Below are positions 23,391 through 34,200 of a stretch of DNA of 64,000 bases, in pieces. The notes below the pieces were generated by a model. The model had not been told where the DNA came from, did not search any database, and saw only the letters and a list, made by a program, of their open reading frames with translations. This DNA comes from Paragordius varius. Its lineage: Eukaryota > Nematomorpha. The translations under genes were made by a program, and so were the position numbers. Position 1 is the first letter of the stretch. Every line of letters starts with the position of its first letter. The stretch covers positions 2,604,001 to 2,668,000 of the forward strand of contig OZ176052.1 of NCBI GenBank assembly GCA_964247055.1, given 5' to 3'.

Positions 23391-24716
23391 ATATTTTCTT
23401 ATATTTATAAAGAAAATAAAAATTACTTAAAATATTGTATAAGTCTTCATAATTTGTCAAATTATATGAACACATAAAATGGCTTTTATTCAACATTTAA
23501 ATTTGATTCCGTGTCCTTACTTAAATTACTGTGAACGCGTTCAATAGCAGTGGTTCAGGTAAAGATAATGCAAATTCTACAATTAAAATATTATTATATG
23601 GAACATAATTTGTTTAAAAATGATTATTTTAACCATTTCTATCCTACGTATTTTTTTCTGTTGTCCATAATATAAGTTTTCATTCAATATAATTGTTTAA
23701 TAATGAGACTTCATAAAAAAGTGTCATTGTGCACCGTCTTGCCTTACAAATAATCATTTCTGTTTGTATAAAGCATGTTTATATTCTGGCTATTCATTGA
23801 GCCTTGTTTTTCTGGATGCTTTATAATATTGCGATTAGGTAATGGTATAAAATTATTTCTAACCTTTTTTGACTTGGAAGTTTGACCTTTGTCCAGTGAT
23901 AAAAAATAGGACTCTAGGAGATCACATTTTTATAAAAATTTCAATCGCTGGCAAAAGAGCTAACCAACAGTTCTACAATATCCAAGCATTTTAACATCTA
24001 TATTTTCCACATCCAGGGGTAACAAATCAGTAGCTGTTTGAATAGCGTTCTGTATCTACTAATAATGCTTTGATTAAGATTATTCGCTAAATTGTTAAAA
24101 ATATTTTTGTGCCGCTTCTTGCATACCCAGCGCATTTTGTAATGATTTCGTCTTTATTATTTTTTTCTAGAATATTACAATCACTTCACCCTTTGTTCGT
24201 GCACTAAATTTATTGAATAAGGTACAAACAACCTATAAGGTACAAATTTTTTTATATTTATAATGTATTTGTGTTAAAAATAAATAAATATTACAATTAA
24301 TTTTTTGTATAAAAATTTTTGGTTGTACCCCCAATGACCCCCCCCCCCTTCTCAGTGTCCCGCTTTTTCCTTCAAAAAAATCTGGTCACCTTAGGTGAAA
24401 GGCTTGCTTAAATACAAAAAAGGAATGCAATAAAAATTTCAAAATAGAAAAGAGAATAGAATACAGAAACAGAAGAACGTGTGCCAAAATTTTGAAATTA
24501 TTTTAATGTAGCGAAATTTTTTACATTTCAAATTGGGTAAATAATAAAACTACCAAAATTAAATCTAAAGAAAATAAATTAATATTAAAATAATCGAAAA
24601 TTCGTTTATGTGTTAAAATAATAATATAAGTATCAATATGGTCATAGAGCAATTTTAAAGCACTCTTAAGGCTGCATGCGGCCCGCTAGCGCGGTTTGAG
24701 TATCACTGGTCTAAAT

Positions 24717-24941
24717 GATCACATTTTACATAAGCATTATTATAAATCTGAATAAATTATTTTATTTTAATTAGCCTTTCTAAAAAATTATATAATGAGC
24801 CTAAAATTTAAAATATCTAGACACGATTTATGATATTATGCATTGGAACTCAACAATTTATCCAAATATCTTCGTGTTTTATATATTGATATAAAAGCAT
24901 TAAATGTAAAATCATAAGGTATATGCATCTAATAATACAAC
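24717..24941 (+). promoter_or_regulatory. Short upstream region of RFC5
   Basis: Only about 225 bp separate the right flank of the composite hAT from the RFC5 start codon, so the core promoter either fits here or extends into transposon sequence. No clear TATA or initiator motif stands out in this A+T-rich context. Confidence 0.35.
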
Positions 24942-27900
24942 ATGACCGCGGCCCTTGAAAAAGTTGAAAATTTGCCCTGGTATATTTTAGCTTCTAATAT
25001 TTTATAGGATCGAAAAATATCGCCCTAACGACATAAATGATGTCATTTCTCACAAAGAAATTATGGAAACAAGTTTGCTTAAAAATAATTTTAGTAACCC
25101 GGTATTTAAATGAAAACAAATTACCCCATCTGCTATTTTATGGCAGCCCAGGGACAGGCAAGACATCAACTATTTTGGCATGTGCGAAAATGCTGTATAA
25201 ACCCAACGAATATCCGAATATGGTTTTAGAGGTTTATTTTATTAAATATGTTATTAAAACTTTATATATTATATTTTTATTATTTATAACAATTAGCTTA
25301 ATGCCTCAGATGATCGCGGTATTGATATAGTTCGAGGACCGATATTAAATTTTGCCAGTACTCGATCCATTTTCAAGTTTTTTAACTTAATAATTTTTTT
25401 AATCAAAAAATATATTCAAATATTAGCTCGACGAAAAATATAAATACACTTTTGTGAATGCATTGTTAAAATATTTACATTTATCATGATACGTTTAACG
25501 AATATTAAAATCATAATTTGATATTCCAACCAAATATTAAGATAAATTTTACAAAAGTTGATAGGGTCATGTAAAATTATACTTATTATCTTTATTTGGC
25601 AAGAATTTGAAAAAAAATATTTCTTATGTCACAGATATAATGTGTACCTTTTCCGTCTAATAATTGTCTTTCTAGTCAATTAATACGTTTTCCCATTTTG
25701 ATTGGGAGGTTTTTTGATTGTAAATACGTTACTTATATATTAGAAGGTTATTTATCAAATTCATAATTATATATCGTTACTAGACAGTTTATAAGTCTAA
25801 TCAAACAATTTTTATTTGCAAATCTTACAGTCAAAAATTCAAGCTAGTTATTTTGGACGAAGCAGATGCCATGACAAAAGATGCACAAAATGCCCTCCGT
25901 CGCATAATTGAGAAATATACGGTGAACACACGATTTTGTTTGATTGGAAATCATTTATCAAACATAATACCCGCCCTACAATCTCGTTGTACGCGATTTA
26001 GATTTGGCCCGCTTGATGATGATTCTCTGATTGGTAAAGTTGGGGAGATTGCAAAATGCGAAAAGTATATTTGATTTAACGTCCAAAATTTGAAAATCTA
26101 ATATTTTTAGTTAGTTAGGGTTTTGTATAGATTTATAGAGTTAACTTATTTTAGAATGATAATGTTCATCCAGCAAATTAAGGCCTTAATGCTTAATATA
26201 TAAAGAAAATTTCTAGGATTTACGCATAATTTTCTTAATTGGAAATTACTTAAAAAATATAAAAAATAGGTCCCTAATACTTATTTTATTGAATAATACA
26301 ATTTTATGTAAATCCTTATTAAGGTGTAATTTAATTTTATTATGAAGCGTTGGTAAAACTGAATATATTTGTAACTTGAAAATTTTTTGTTTTTACACTA
26401 AACCTTTATTTTTCATAAAAGTTAATTTGAAATAAGTACTGATACTATTATAATATAGATTAATAAAAAATATTAATATTTATTAAGATTGAATTTAACT
26501 GATGATGGATTGAAAGCATTAGTCAAATTGGCTAATGGTGATATGAGAAAAGCATTAAACGTTCTCCAAGTAAATATATCAATTATTATACTAATTATAT
26601 ATCGATTTTTATTATTATTAATCCATGATATAAATTTTTCCCATTATTATACAATATTTTACAACTTTAATATATCATATATATAGAGCGCTTCATTAGC
26701 CCATGAAAATAGTGTGTTAGATGAAAATGTCATATATACAACTACTGGGAGACCCACACCAACTGATATAAAAAATATGATACACAGTCTTTGGAATGAT
26801 CAACTTGAAATAGCTTATCAAAGTGGGCATAATACTAAAACTTTGCATTAAACATAATTTGACTTTGGCGAATTAATTAATTGGTTTTGTATTCCCAAAA
26901 TTCTTAAATTAATCCGTTTTGGCCTAATTATTTATTTACTATATTGATTTTTTCAAAAAAAATAAAATATGGCTTTAGTGGCCAAAGTAACAATTTCTAT
27001 AAAACTAATGATTAAGATGGAATGGAATATAAATACCCTGAATTTTGCAAAAAAGGAACTTATTTAAAAACGCTCTAGTTATTAACTGGAAAGATAAACG
27101 GAGATAGCGCAATATATTTTCGACCGAATACTGAATATATACACTAAAGTGTATCATACTACGTAATTGGACAACAATTATTTCAAAGTTTTATCTATTT
27201 GAACCGTCTCCAGAATCCTTTATCTTATCGCTTTATTGGTTTGACTCTCTATTTTACACACTGTGCCACAAGATTACTGCTTTAAAACTTAATTTTTGTG
27301 AAAATATATGTAAACTATTTGGAATCGTAGATTTCAAATCTCATGAAAATATACAAAAACTATTATATTTTTAGTATTTCCTAGTATTTGGACAATCACC
27401 GCTAAGTACCCTCTCTAAATAAATCTTTCAATATTTTATCTATTTTTTTACCTTTTTGAAAATATTTATCGCGCAGAGGAGATGTTTAATCCTTAATTTA
27501 GAGAAATGAGCGAATAATGGCTTTCTGGCGAATATCTTTTTACAAAAAGATTACAGCTCAACTTAAAGTGGACCAAGAAATATAAAATTATAGTATAAAG
27601 GAATATAAAAAATTGATGGTTTATGTAAATTAATATATCTTTGTATCATAGCGGAATACATTCTTATTCTTCCTTAAATATATAAAAAATAAAAATCATT
27701 AATATTATATAATTAATATAAAATCTTAACCCAAACAATATTTTTTTATCTACAGACGTTTCCAATCTTAAAACGGACAAAGGTTTTTCTTTGCAAGATA
27801 TGGTGACACAATTATATGAATTCTTAGAAACAGGTTGAGTGCATAAAATTTTATTTTTAGTAAAATTTGCCAAAGTTGCGCTTATGATACTATAATATTT

Positions 27901-28194
27901 ATACTTTCCTAGTTAACCTTCCCGTGATGATTGTGCAAAGATTGACAGAAAAATTGGCTGAATTAGAGTATTTTTCATAATATTATCTTAATACCTAAAT
28001 TTTTAAAAAATTTAAGGTTAAACAATAATATGCGGTTTTTTGCTATTTGTAATTATATTCTAAAAATAAATAATTAAATTACGTATATATTTTTTAGGTA
28101 CCGTTTATCCTATGGAACAGTGGAACGGATTCAATTAGCAAGCTTAATTGCCATTTTCCAATCTGTTCGTGATGCTATTGTAGAACACAATTAA
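24942..28194 (+). CDS. RFC5: Replication factor C subunit 5 (clamp loader), ten exons, 333 aa
   Basis: Exons: 24942-24979, 25008-25072, 25095-25231, 25297-25376, 25831-26064, 26488-26569, 26687-26822, 27756-27833, 27913-27967, 28098-28194; all phases join. The protein is an AAA+ ATPase of the RFC complex that loads PCNA on primed DNA in the nucleus. It opens with LPWIEKYRP, has Walker A GSPGTGKT at 51-58, LNASDDRG at 81-88, Walker B LVILDEAD at 112-119 and the SRC motif at 158-160, then the helical lid and C-terminal collar ([19 protein letters not shown]). The phrase [16 protein letters not shown] and the overall match to human RFC5 (340 aa) distinguish it from RFC2, RFC3 and RFC4. Introns 1 and 2 are only 28 and 22 bp; intron 7 is 933 bp. 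The start is the only ATG before the conserved LPW block. Confidence 0.96.
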
Positions 28195-28480
28195 GGAAAA
28201 AATTTATAGATAATAATAAATGATTTTTTTGTCATTTTTCATATTGTTACAATAAATATTTCATATTGTTAAATTTAACAAAAGAGGATATGTTTTGCAC
28301 ATTTTGGCGTTTTTAGGTAAAATCAAGTCTATATGATATTTTATAAGACGTTTAATAATACATCCTATGTATAGATATATTGTGCATGTTAAGAATTTTT
28401 ATTCATTGAATGTTGACTTAAATTACAAAATTAGTTTGCATTTTATCCATTTTTTATAATACCCCTCACCAATTTTATTT
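28195..28480. other. RFC5 3' flank and upstream region of receptor 1
   Basis: AATAAA-type signals (AATAATAAATG, CAATAAATATT) occur within 60 bp of the RFC5 stop. The next gene starts 286 bp after the stop on the same strand. No other feature is visible. Confidence 0.4.
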
Positions 28481-30953
28481 ATGGAATGGTTGATAAATGA
28501 AACGTCCCGTGATAATGTTACAGATGAATTTGACGATGATCGATTTGTGTTTGGGGTCATACTTTGTATTACAGCGACACTTGGATGCTTGGGAAATGTT
28601 TTATTAATATATCTCATACTTCGATCGAAATTATTGCGTCGAACATCACCGTACATTATAACATTGAGTCTAACATTTTGTGATTTTTGGGGAGGCCTAT
28701 TTTACGTCTTAAATTACATGTTAGCGGTTAAGAGACCTGACATTATATCCATAGAAAGTGTTTGTTATACCTTTGGTTGGGCCAATGAAATATTATTCAT
28801 GGTCCACAGTATACATATGTTATTTCTTGCCTTGAATCGATATATCATTGTGTGTTATCCATTTGCTAATACAAAGAAAATTTTATCGCCTCTTTTTACC
28901 TGGTGTATCATTGTATTCATTTGGCTGCTGTCCGTTGGAATTCGAGCTTTACATATTCACATTGGGAGTGTAGCGTTCGTTGAACTGTTTTATGCCTGTT
29001 ATGCGAAATACCATGGATTTAAACCCCCCATTTTTATGGCCCATATTGTATGGCAATGGGCTAACATATTGACTACATTCATCCTGTATGCCCTTATAAA
29101 ACGTTTCCTAACGAGACATCGCAATAAAGTAATGGCTCACACTACAAGCGCCATAACCAAAATCTCGGATACTACAAAAATAAGCGGTGCTCATCAGTCC
29201 CAAACCGATAATAATAATAATACAGGTTTCTATGTAACATTCATTTAAAATTAGTTATTGTAATAGTGTAAATTTATAAAGCTTGTTTTCTCCCTATACT
29301 GATGGCGCTGACAACTCTAAATTTAATCTTAAAAAAAATTTTAAGAAACATTTATTTTTACATTTAAATTTTGAATTTAATTATTGCCAAATATTCTTAA
29401 AATTAGAAGAATATTTAAGTGCCATCGAACTTTCAAGAGGTGTTTTTGCCACATTCAGCAAGATGTAATGTACCATAAAATACCCCTTCACAATGTTCAT
29501 AAAATGCAATTCTAATTAAAACACTAGTTATATGCCTTAGTATGCAAATAATTTGAAAATTATTTATTTTGCTTTATATCAAATTTTGGGGTACACTTTG
29601 TGCATTTTACTAGATTCTATAAGGATTAAATCATATGCTTAATCCGGAAAAAAGAATTAAGAGCCATACTTTAAAAAATAATAAATAAAACAAACGGCTG
29701 ATTATCAGTTTTGTAATTTTAAGACAAAATGATTTAATTCACATAATTATATTTGTTGCGTTAAAATTTTATAGGTGCTATAATTTTTAGTTTAATTCAA
29801 AAAGCGTATTTTGGCTGCTAAATTTTGATATGTTAAAATTAACAAATTTTTAGATCTAATTCAAACTATGTTAAAATTTGCTTAAAAATCGAAAATAGCT
29901 TCTCAAATTTTTAGCAGTATAAGCACACGTAGGGGTATACCTAAACATTGAATATAATTTAGTAGCAAAAATATAAACATCGTTAAGTATTTATTAATTT
30001 ATGCATCAAACACTAATTTATTTTAACATCAATTAAGTTTTCACAAAATATTTTTTAGTATGAGACAAAATTATACACCAGCATTTAATGTTAGTTTTAA
30101 CATTTGATCTTATTAAATATAACTAACAATTTTTATTAAAAAAACTTAAAAACGCTTTTTATGATAAAGTAAAATGATCTGCATCATGCGTGTTTCATAT
30201 CCGTTATAGTTAATGTTTTTAAAGTTAAAGTGAGTTTCTGATAAAAATCAGCTGTTTGGCGTATTGTTTAATTTCTTTATATGGCGCTTCGATTCCCTAT
30301 TTTTTTAAATTAGTCTCCCATATGCGCAAACGCGTCGAAATTTTTTGAAATATATATAAATCATATTTCAAATAGGTTTTGGACGTTGAGACTAAATTTA
30401 ATATAAGGTCGATGATAGGCTTTGGGGTTAAAATATCAAAATTTTAAAAAACCTAAATATTGCTAAAATTTTTACAATTTTTGAATTTATATATGATACT
30501 AAAAAACGAGAATTGAAGAAACTTTAAAACAAATAAAGACAGTAAATATCACGGAACAATTTTACTAATTTATCATAAGAATCTGCACTTATCAGAAAAT
30601 ATACATTTAATCATTTAATAAATGTTTTATCTGGCAAAAGTAGAATTTTTAAAAAACAATTCATTAAGCTTTTAAAAATTTAGGCGCTTGTTTATTTACG
30701 AGACATCCGTTTTATCGTTATTTATTAATAAAATCTTATTTAGCGAAACCAAAAGAAGTAACATTAACAGTTTTTTAAGAGACACATTTTAACTAATAAT
30801 GTAAAGCTATATACATTGAAAGTTATTTTATTTTCGGCCTTTTTGGATAATTTTGTATTGCGCTTAACTCCCTCTCCCAAATTTTTAAAAGCCTATCATC
30901 GACTCATAAATCGCAAAAAAGGACTCCCCGATTATTATTTTTTATGTTAATGC

Positions 30954-30985
<32 letters not shown>

Positions 30986-31314
30986 GTAAAGAATTGCCTT
31001 CAACTGCTTCTCAAGGATTAGCCAGATCCTTGCGAACCCGAAAAAAACGAGAATGGAACATGATTAAATATGCATTGACTCTTTTTTTCAGTTACATAGT
31101 TATGACACTTTGTTTTACCATATTCACAATCAAACCTTTATACCATAATGCAGGATCTCTAGCAGCATCATTCATATTCTCCTATTTCTTCCTACTTATG
31201 TATGCTTCCAATGCGTTTGTATCCTTCATTTTTGTCCACGCGCTCCAAGACAGATTAAAATTATTTTGGAAACGATTGCGAAAATTCATTAAAAATGCCT
31301 TAAAATATATCTAA
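28481..31314 (+). CDS. Rhodopsin-class-like receptor 1, two exons, 357 aa
   Basis: Exons 28481-29225 and 30986-31314 join in phase. Seven hydrophobic segments are visible. TM1 has the GN pair (LGNVLLIY, residues 37-44); TM2 has the conserved Asp at 68 (LSLTFCDF); a Cys precedes TM3 (95); the end of TM3 reads NRY (119-121) in place of DRY; TM4 has Trp 148. The ICL3 segment is about 70 residues with a short Asn run and carries the intron. TM6 lacks the usual CWxP, and TM7 reads NAFVSF where NPxxY is expected. The extracellular N-terminus has NxT/S sequons. It is clearly paralogous to the receptor at 37353-38723 (shared VLNYM/VINYL, W-NE, HSxHM, YxGFxxPxFMAHxxWQ). Ligand and subfamily are unknown. 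Confidence 0.85.
29226..30985. other. Intron of receptor 1 with a terminal-inverted-repeat element
   Basis: The 1.76-kb intron is non-coding. It contains the element at 30408-30903 and ends in a pure (TA)n tract (30955-30982) followed directly by TGTAG, so the acceptor has TA repeats where a pyrimidine tract would normally be. Confidence 0.6.
30408..30903. mobile_element. Terminal-inverted-repeat element (MITE family F), 496 bp
   Basis: The left end GTCGATGATAGGCTTT is the exact inverse of the right end AAAGCCTATCATCGAC (30888-30903). The interior has no coding sequence. No clear target duplication was found, so the superfamily stays open. Confidence 0.7.
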
Positions 31315-31499
31315 TAAATTGTTTTATCGTATGTTTTAGTGGCTTAATGTACAAAATGTTAAGTAAGTGTTGAGTATTCATCGAAAATAAATTTGAGTTT
31401 TTAGAAAGCCAAAATAAAGAATAAATTTTAGGGATAATCGACGATCATTCATATTAATGAATTATCTTTTATGACTATAGATTTGACTATGTTTTAATA

Positions 31500-31914
31500 G
31501 GAAAGCAACCGCCCTTAGGCGAACACATGTTTTTTAAAAAATAAAAATCCTAATCTATTTTCGCCGCCATTTTTTAATTTTAATCTCTAATACAATAGGC
31601 AAATAAATGTATTTTATGGTAAAATGTAAATAATTAACTTCAGTAGGCTTTAGGTTGGACCAGCAAAAACTCGTTATTTATTGTAAATCAGCTGTTTAGT
31701 TCATGTTTTGGAGCTATCCCAATTTAAGACTCTAGATGTTACAAAACTGCAAAAATATGAGCTTTTTTATCTAATACAGGAGAACTATGTTTAATAATTA
31801 AATTTGGACTAAAATAAATAACTTTTAAAATAGTAGTTCATCAATGAGATCTGGGTATAAAACTACCCCATAATCCATCACGGACAAAAAAGTGAAAAGG
31901 TGCTGAAGTGTTAA
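31500..31914. mobile_element. MITE family B copy 1, left end lost, right TTAA intact
   Basis: It shares GCCGCCATTTT, CCAGCAAAAACT, AATCAGCTG, GAGCTATCCCAATTT and GGACAAAAAAGTGAAAAGG with 32919-33421 in the same order. The right end is GAAGTGTTAA (TTAA at 31911-31914). The first 80 bp or so of the family are missing or unrecognisable. Confidence 0.65.
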
Positions 31915-32918
31915 ATTGATTCCATAATCTTGATCTATAATTTATTCAAATATATTTGATTGTGTTATTAAAATGAACCAAGTTAACAATTATCCTAATA
32001 ATTAGATTATATTCGCTAAAGGTAATTATCACCTTTTCATAATATGTCTCATGTGATAATAGCAATTATAGTATAAACAAGTTTCATTACCAAGATAAAA
32101 TTTTCTAACAAATTGTTTTCCAGATGCCTTGCAACAAAAAATAATTGTAAATATCGAGGTCATTTGTGCTTTTATATTAGATTAAGTTGGAAACATGTCC
32201 ACTACAAAAATATCAGCATGACATATATATTCTGATATATGTAAATAATTCTCGCTGTGCTTTTATAATTTGGGCCCTACTAATGATTACAAGAAAAATT
32301 ATACTTTTGTAGTAATTTCATATCGAAATAATAAAATTGCGCGCATTAAGCAAATAAACTTTTACTAAAAATATTTTATTAATATCATATACTATATTTA
32401 AAGACAAAACAATATTTTCATAAATTTTTTATTTTTAAATGTGAGATCCAAAATCTCATGGCCACATTATGGGCTAGTTTTAAAATACATTCAAAAACAG
32501 ATACATGTGGTATATGAAAAAATTATTCTTAAAAAATCATACTATATTATATAAATTGTGAAACGTACTTCATGCTATTTTAAGGCAGGTAAACGGTAAA
32601 AGGTTTAAGATATAAAAAACGCTAAATTCGAGGATGCTGAACATTTTTATCACATCATTTTAATTTAAAGGTCCGTTGAATTGACTTTGGATAAACTTTT
32701 GGAAAAAAGCCAATTAATATTTAACTTAAATTTGAAGGCGAACGAATATTTAATCAAAGTCTGTGATAAGAGAAATGTTCAGCAACATTGAATATATAGA
32801 AAAAGTGTTTTTCTAATATCCTATGCGTTTTTATACCGTTTCCAGCATGCTTTAATTATAGCTTGAAATATGCTACATTAAAATTTACAAGTCAATATTT
32901 TGAAGTTTGTATGCATTT
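31915..32918. other. Non-coding DNA with a diverged MITE-E-like inverted pair
   Basis: Around 32560-32890 the phrase GATGCTGAACATTTTTATCAC is followed, inverted, by GTTCAGCAACATTGAATA and TTTTATACCGTTTCCAGCATG, which are core phrases of MITE family E (compare 58270-58460). The rest shows nothing. Confidence 0.45.
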
Positions 32919-33421
32919 TTAACACTCCTTTGGGGTAGTTTTATCCAGAGCGATTTAAAATTTGAGTTTGAAAAAATATTTAAGGTATTAAGCCGAATTC
33001 GAAAAATTGCTTTCTTTACCCTTTAAGGCGCATTATACAATTAAAAATCTTCATTACAAACTTTTTTGCCGCCGTTTTATAATTTTTTTTGAATAACTAA
33101 TGCAACAGGCAAATTATAAATGGTTAGAAAATGTTAACTAACTTAATCTTTTACGCTACATTTTACCAGCAAAAACTTGATATATTTTGATTTTAATATC
33201 AGCTGCTCATTTCTTTCGTGTTTTCGAGCTGTCCCAATTTCACACTTTAGAATTCACAAAACTGTAAAAAAAATAAGTTTTTTTATCTAATACATCAAGG
33301 TTAAATAATTAAATTTGACTAAAATAACATTCAAACAGTAGTTTAATTATAATGAGCTTTGGGATATAAACCTACCTCAATAAGTAAACTAGGACAAAAA
33401 AGTGAAAGGGTCAAGTGTTAA
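32919..33421. mobile_element. MITE family B copy 2, 503 bp, flanked by TTAA
   Basis: Left TTAACACTCCTTTGGGGTAG and right AAGGGTCAAGTGTTAA place TTAA at 32919-32922 and 33418-33421. The terminal TTAACACT is shared with MITE family A, so the two families were probably mobilised by related piggyBac-like transposases (inference). Confidence 0.75.
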
Positions 33422-34160
33422 AAATATGATTATAGCATATATTAAATTTTTTCATCTCAAAATCTCGACATTCTATTAGTTTAAGAAAACTATCCCATTA
33501 TAGTGAGGCAAAAAATTTAGAACTTTTGGAACCACCATCTATAATTGTAATTTCAAAATAATATTGTTTGATCTTTATATCGTATATTTTAATGATATTT
33601 ATAAAGCATTAGCTTTTGCCTAAAATATTAAATGTAATTTTGGATTTTTTGAGCAGTGTATAGATTCTACTTGTCGTCTGAAATTTTAATATAATATTTG
33701 ATAATTTTTTAAGAATAAAATGGGTTTCAACAGATTTTGTGTGTTTAAACTAACGTTTTAACAATATAAATTAAGATACAAAAGCTATGTAATTAATTAA
33801 AATTACCTATAATATATAAAATGCGAACCCGATTTTTATTGCGTTTAAATAGGGCTACACGGTTTGCAGAATTTCACTTTACAGTCTAGTTTTATATGGA
33901 TAAAATTGCTTCGGTATTTATTTAAATTTTTTATTCAGTTCAGCTATGATGGTCGCATTTTTAAATGAATAAAAATATATTATTATTAATGGGGTAATTA
34001 GTTTCTCAAAATTGCTTATAAGCCATCAATTTTCATATAAATATGCAGACCTTTATTAAAATAAAAAAGTAAAATACCCTAGCCAAACTCGTATAAATAT
34101 CCTTTTTAGTGAGTAATCGTAATCAGGCATCACAGTAAATCAGTGTCATAAAATTTAGCG

Positions 34161-34200
<40 letters not shown>

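Larger units (their letters stand above)
20897..24401 (+). mobile_element. Second hAT transposon nested in the outer hAT, 3.49 kb
   Basis: The element covers 20905-24393 with a perfect 8-bp duplication, GGTGAAAG, at 20897-20904 and 24394-24401. Terminal repeats are TAAGGTGACCAGACGTCCCGC and, in reverse complement, TAAGGTGACCAGATTTTTTTG; sub-terminal copies of GTCCCGCTTTT repeat at both ends. The plus strand holds transposase remnants between about 21600 and 23390, and the right part holds an inverted fragment of the same transposase (23870-24170). Termini differ from the outer element, so it is a different hAT family. Confidence 0.88.
16901..24716. mobile_element. Composite hAT transposon (outer element, 7.8 kb including two nested insertions)
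   Basis: The element runs 16909-24708. Terminal repeats are CAGTGGTATTCACC on the left and, in reverse complement, CAGTGATACTCAAACC on the right. Flanking 8-bp duplications are GTCTAAAA (16901-16908) and GTCTAAAT (24709-24716), one mismatch. Two other DNA transposons sit inside it at 17557-19384 and 20905-24393. Without them the outer element is about 2.5 kb, normal for hAT. The right end lies about 230 bp upstream of the RFC5 start codon. Confidence 0.85.

Noticed and set aside
28423-28656. Minus-strand open frame of 77 codons
   Set aside because: It is antisense to the start of receptor 1.
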